Source: Malassezia japonica
Lineage: Eukaryota; Basidiomycota; Malasseziomycetes; Malasseziales; Malasseziaceae
Length of the DNA stretch: 64,000 bases
Direction: 5' to 3'
NCBI RefSeq assembly: GCF_029542785.1
Contig: NC_083378.1
Coordinates: 1-64,000, forward strand
Shown here: positions 61,372 to 64,000 of the stretch, piece after piece
How positions within the stretch are numbered: the stretch's first letter is position 1
Layout: each line of letters opens with the position of its first letter
Notes under the pieces: generated by a model
Seen by the model: the letters and a program-made list of their open reading frames with translations, nothing else
What the model was told of the DNA's origin: nothing
Databases searched by the model: none
Program-made: the position numbers and the translations under genes

Positions 61372-62850
61372 ATGGAGGCGGTCGGGGCAGGCGTGGACTG
61401 GGAGGCGCACTGGTAGGTAGTGTAGCTCACGCAGCGCGTCCTACCGCGGATGGGAGCTTGTACGGCGCCTGCTTCATATTGCGACAGTACCTGGTCTTCG
61501 CCGCGATGCTGCGCGGCGTGCGGCGAAGGCGCTGCAAGAGCAAACGAGCGCCACGTCCGCCTACCGTGCGGCGCTCGCGATGGCGAATACGACGCCAGAC
61601 GGCGCCCAAGTCGCCGATCCGGACGCGGTCGATGAGGTTTGGTGCGAGGCGACAGATGCGCGCACGCGCGAGGCGCGCGACAAGCTCTTTGGCGAGTTGC
61701 GCATGTACCAGAACAATGTGATCAACGAGAGTATCCGGATGGCGCACCAGGACCTCGGCGACCACTTTCGCGACGCGGGCGAGATGGAAGAGGCGCTGCT
61801 GCACTACGAAAAGACGCGCGATTACTGCACCACGAACGAGCACGCGCTCGAGATGTACATGCGAGCGATGCAGGTCGCATGGGACATGCAGCAGCACGCT
61901 ACGGTCCTCGCGTACACCGACAAGGCCGAGTCGGTCCTCGCGACGCTCGCCGAGGTGGATGTCGCGCTTCCCGGGCACACTGATCCGTGGCGCTCGGCGC
62001 TGGCGCACGGCACGGCGAGCGGAAGCAGCGCCATCCGTGCGCTCTTTCACGCGGGCGGCGGCGGCGGCGGCGAGAGCACGTCGTTCGCCTCAGCACGCAC
62101 CGCACTCGATAGCGAAAAGCGCACGTCGCACGCGCACTTTACCGCGCGCATCAAGGCGTACCGCGCGCTGGCGCAGTGGGCGCAGTGTGACGTCCGTGCG
62201 CCGCTACCGCCGGTGGCGTGCGACGCGGTACGTGCCGAGGCGTACGCGGACATTGTCAGCCCATCGCTCATCGCGTGGTACGCGCTGCTCTCGGCTCTGA
62301 GCGTCGCTCCGCCCGAGCAGCGAAAGCGCGCCGAGAGCCTCGCGGGCGACGACGAGTTCCGCGCGTGTGCCGAGAGTGATCCGGCGCCGCGCGACGCGCT
62401 CGCCGCGTACATTGCGTCCGACTTCCGCAAGTGCCTTGGGATTTTGGCAGCACACAAGGTACGCCGACTATCTAACGCAGACGACGCTCCAGCTGGATCC
62501 GGTGCTCGGCATGCGGACAGCGCTTTTGATGGATGCGATCCTGTCGCAGCTCTTGGCGTGCTATCTGAGCGCGTTTCGGCGCACGTCGCTCGCGGCGCTC
62601 GTGGCGGCATTTGACGCAGAGAGCAGCGCGATCGCCGCGCGGCTTGTCGAGATGATCTCGCGGGGCGCGCTCGCGGCGCGCATCGACTGGCATGCCCAGA
62701 CGATCGAGATGGCCTCGAACGAGGAGCGCAGTGACGTGTGGGCGCAGGTGGCACACGTCGCAGCGCTGCGGCAGCGCGCGACATTCGTCCAGCAGGTCGC
62801 ACAGGCCGAGTACGTATTTTGACTGACACAGCTTGGGTGTCCGTCGCTAG
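61372..62850 (+). CDS. CSN1: COP9 signalosome subunit 1, 470 aa, three 22-nt introns
   Basis: Exons 61372-61412, 61435-62458, 62481-62809 and 62832-62850; all three introns are exactly 22 nt with GTA donors and CAG acceptors. The first exon encodes MEAVGAGVDWEAH. Exon 2 gives RLLHIATVPGLRRDAARRA, then the Rpn7 domain (MYQNNVINESIRMAHQDLG, AGEMEEALLHYEKTRDYC). Exon 3 gives the PCI domain (RTALLMDAILSQLLACYLSAF, LVEMISRGALAARIDWHAQTI). The last exon adds five codons (LGVRR). Its stop codon overlaps the stop of the minus-strand gene that follows. CSN1 is the largest PCI subunit of the signalosome. Confidence 0.85.
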
Positions 62851-64000
62851 CCTGGCCGCGAGGGAGCTCCCCAGATAGACGACTCGGTAGGCGCCCAACC
62901 CGGCACGGCGCTGCCAAAGAGCAGCATCGACGCGGGCGACGTCGGCGGCGGCGTCCAGCCGGGCCACGCAGCCGGCGGACGCCACGCGGGCGCGTCAACC
63001 GGGCCGCCCCACGGCGTATCGGTGCGCGGCCACGCGGCGCTGGCAAGCATAGGGGGCGCAGCGCCACTGGCAAGTGCAGGCGCCGCAGCGTCGCGCTGCG
63101 TGTCCATCGCGCGCATCGCCAGCGCGACTGGGTCGTCGCTCTCGGGCGCCTCGAGTCCGTACACGTACGCGCTCCGCGCCGCGTCCCAGTGCATAGGGCT
63201 CTTTTCGTGGGCTGCAATCGCATCAACATCCGCAAGAAAGTCGATGATGCGGCCCTCGTCGTCCGATGCGCCAGCCACCATGTGCGGCACAGGCATCGCC
63301 GCACGCAGCGGGAGCAGCGCGCCGAGGTCGGGGTCCTCGGGCAGCGCCCGCGTCTCGGACGCGGCGAGGCGGGGCAGCAGGCTGCCAACGTCCGCATACG
63401 CCCGCCAGAATGCCTGCGTGCGCAGCGGGACTTGCGCGAGGATCGAGGCAAAGCGAGCGACGCCGTCGTGCTCGGGCGACCCCACGCTGGGCGCGAGGCG
63501 CGCGAGTGTCGACGCCGACTCGGCGGCAAACGCATCGAGTGCATCGACGTGGCCACGTACCCACTTGCCGCCGATGCGCAGCGCAGGAAGGATACGCAAG
63601 AGGACCTCGGCGCGTCCGCCCTCGCTCAGCGCACGCCGTGCGATGTCCAGCAGCGCCGCCAAGAGGTCGACGATATGGCCCATGCGCATCGTATCAGCCG
63701 CGAGCTGCACAGCCGCGTCGCCGTCCTGCCCCGCCCAGCTCTCCGGGAGGCCGGTGGAAAACGGCGCACGGGCCCGGCGCTCCGACGTCGGCGTGGCGTG
63801 CGACGCCGCACAGACCGCCGTGACGACCATGCGGAGGTAGTCGGCCGCGTGTACGTCCGGTGCTTCGGCGAGCGCAGGCACGCGGCGGAGCACGGCGTCG
63901 CTCAGCAGTGCGGCGGCGTCGAGCTCGGCACGCTGTGCGAGCATCGCGTGCAGCATCACGAGCGACTCGAGCCACGCCTTGGCCGTCCACTGTGTGTCGA
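62847..64000 (-). CDS. Est1/SMG5-7-like protein, C-terminal part (cut by the window end)
   Basis: The frame is open to the end of the window (at least 384 codons); a GTG at 63959 is not a start, because DTQWTAKAWLESL reads on upstream in frame. I recognise weak Est1/SMG resemblance: LRIGGKWVRGHVDAL, FWRAYADVGSLLPRL, then LPEDPDLGALLPL, which recalls the LPED motif before the nuclease-like region of that family, and RIIDFLADVDAIA. The C-terminal ~90 residues are Pro/Trp/Ala-rich (WRPPAAWPGWTPPP). Such proteins act in telomerase recruitment or nonsense-mediated decay. The family call is tentative. Confidence 0.45.
   Translation of the reverse strand, partial: DTQWTAKAWLESLVMLHAMLAQRAELDAAALLSDAVLRRVPALAEAPDVHAADYLRMVVTAVCAASHATPTSERRARAPFSTGLPESWAGQDGDAAVQLAADTMRMGHIVDLLAALLDIARRALSEGGRAEVLLRILPALRIGGKWVRGHVDALDAFAAESASTLARLAPSVGSPEHDGVARFASILAQVPLRTQAFWRAYADVGSLLPRLAASETRALPEDPDLGALLPLRAAMPVPHMVAGASDDEGRIIDFLADVDAIAAHEKSPMHWDAARSAYVYGLEAPESDDPVALAMRAMDTQRDAAAPALASGAAPPMLASAAWPRTDTPWGGPVDAPAWRPPAAWPGWTPPPTSPASMLLFGSAVPGWAPTESSIWGAPSRPG

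Overview
The window is one chromosome end of a basidiomycete yeast, most likely a Malassezia. It starts with telomeric repeats at base 1 and runs inward. The lineage is inferred from several signs: a triplet of secreted phosphatidylcholine-type phospholipase C genes, compact intergenic spaces, minute spliceosomal introns (21-38 nt, often exactly 22 nt, usually GTACGT at the 5' end with a CTNAC branch site) and basidiomycete-type housekeeping genes. Gene models were built by hand from reading frames, splice motifs and remembered family sequence; nothing was searched.

Layout. 1-500: telomere with unit CTAATC (G strand TTAGGA, not TTAGGG) and degenerate satellite. 0.5-10 kb: AT-richer subtelomere with one orphan gene, three tandem copies of a CCDC124/Oxs1-like family (each with a 26-nt intron that reveals its start codon), a drug-type MFS transporter with three introns, and a frameshifted pseudogene. 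10-25 kb: metabolic and secreted functions: acetate-type transporter, secreted large catalase, pyridoxal-reductase-like aldo/keto reductase, alpha/beta hydrolase, secreted histidine phosphatase and three tandem secreted phospholipases C, then a membrane-anchored multicopper oxidase.

27-35 kb is the most unusual part. A PhnY-like 2-oxoglutarate dioxygenase, a Zn2Cys6 regulator, an MFS permease of the phosphate/glycerophosphodiester type and a PhnZ-like HD-domain oxygenase lie side by side. PhnY plus PhnZ is a bacterial route that turns 2-aminoethylphosphonate into glycine and phosphate, so this looks like a fungal phosphonate-utilisation cluster with its own regulator. CGG-N7/8-CCG inverted sites occur in front of its genes. 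Next come two Dal5/Tna1-like permeases flanking three tandem methyltransferases, all on the minus strand.

40-64 kb is GC-rich housekeeping: tRNA ligase Trl1, an FHA protein of the SNIP1/Pml1 type, a PARP-type zinc-finger protein, an Asteroid-like PIN/XPG protein, choline/ethanolamine kinase, Tom20, a PXB-PX protein, mitochondrial Hsp70, an RRM+YTH m6A-reader-like protein, an intron-containing tRNA-Arg(TCT), Gir2/RWDD1, and COP9 signalosome subunits 4 and 1 sharing a 39-bp divergent promoter. The last gene is the 3' part of an Est1/SMG-like protein cut by the window end.
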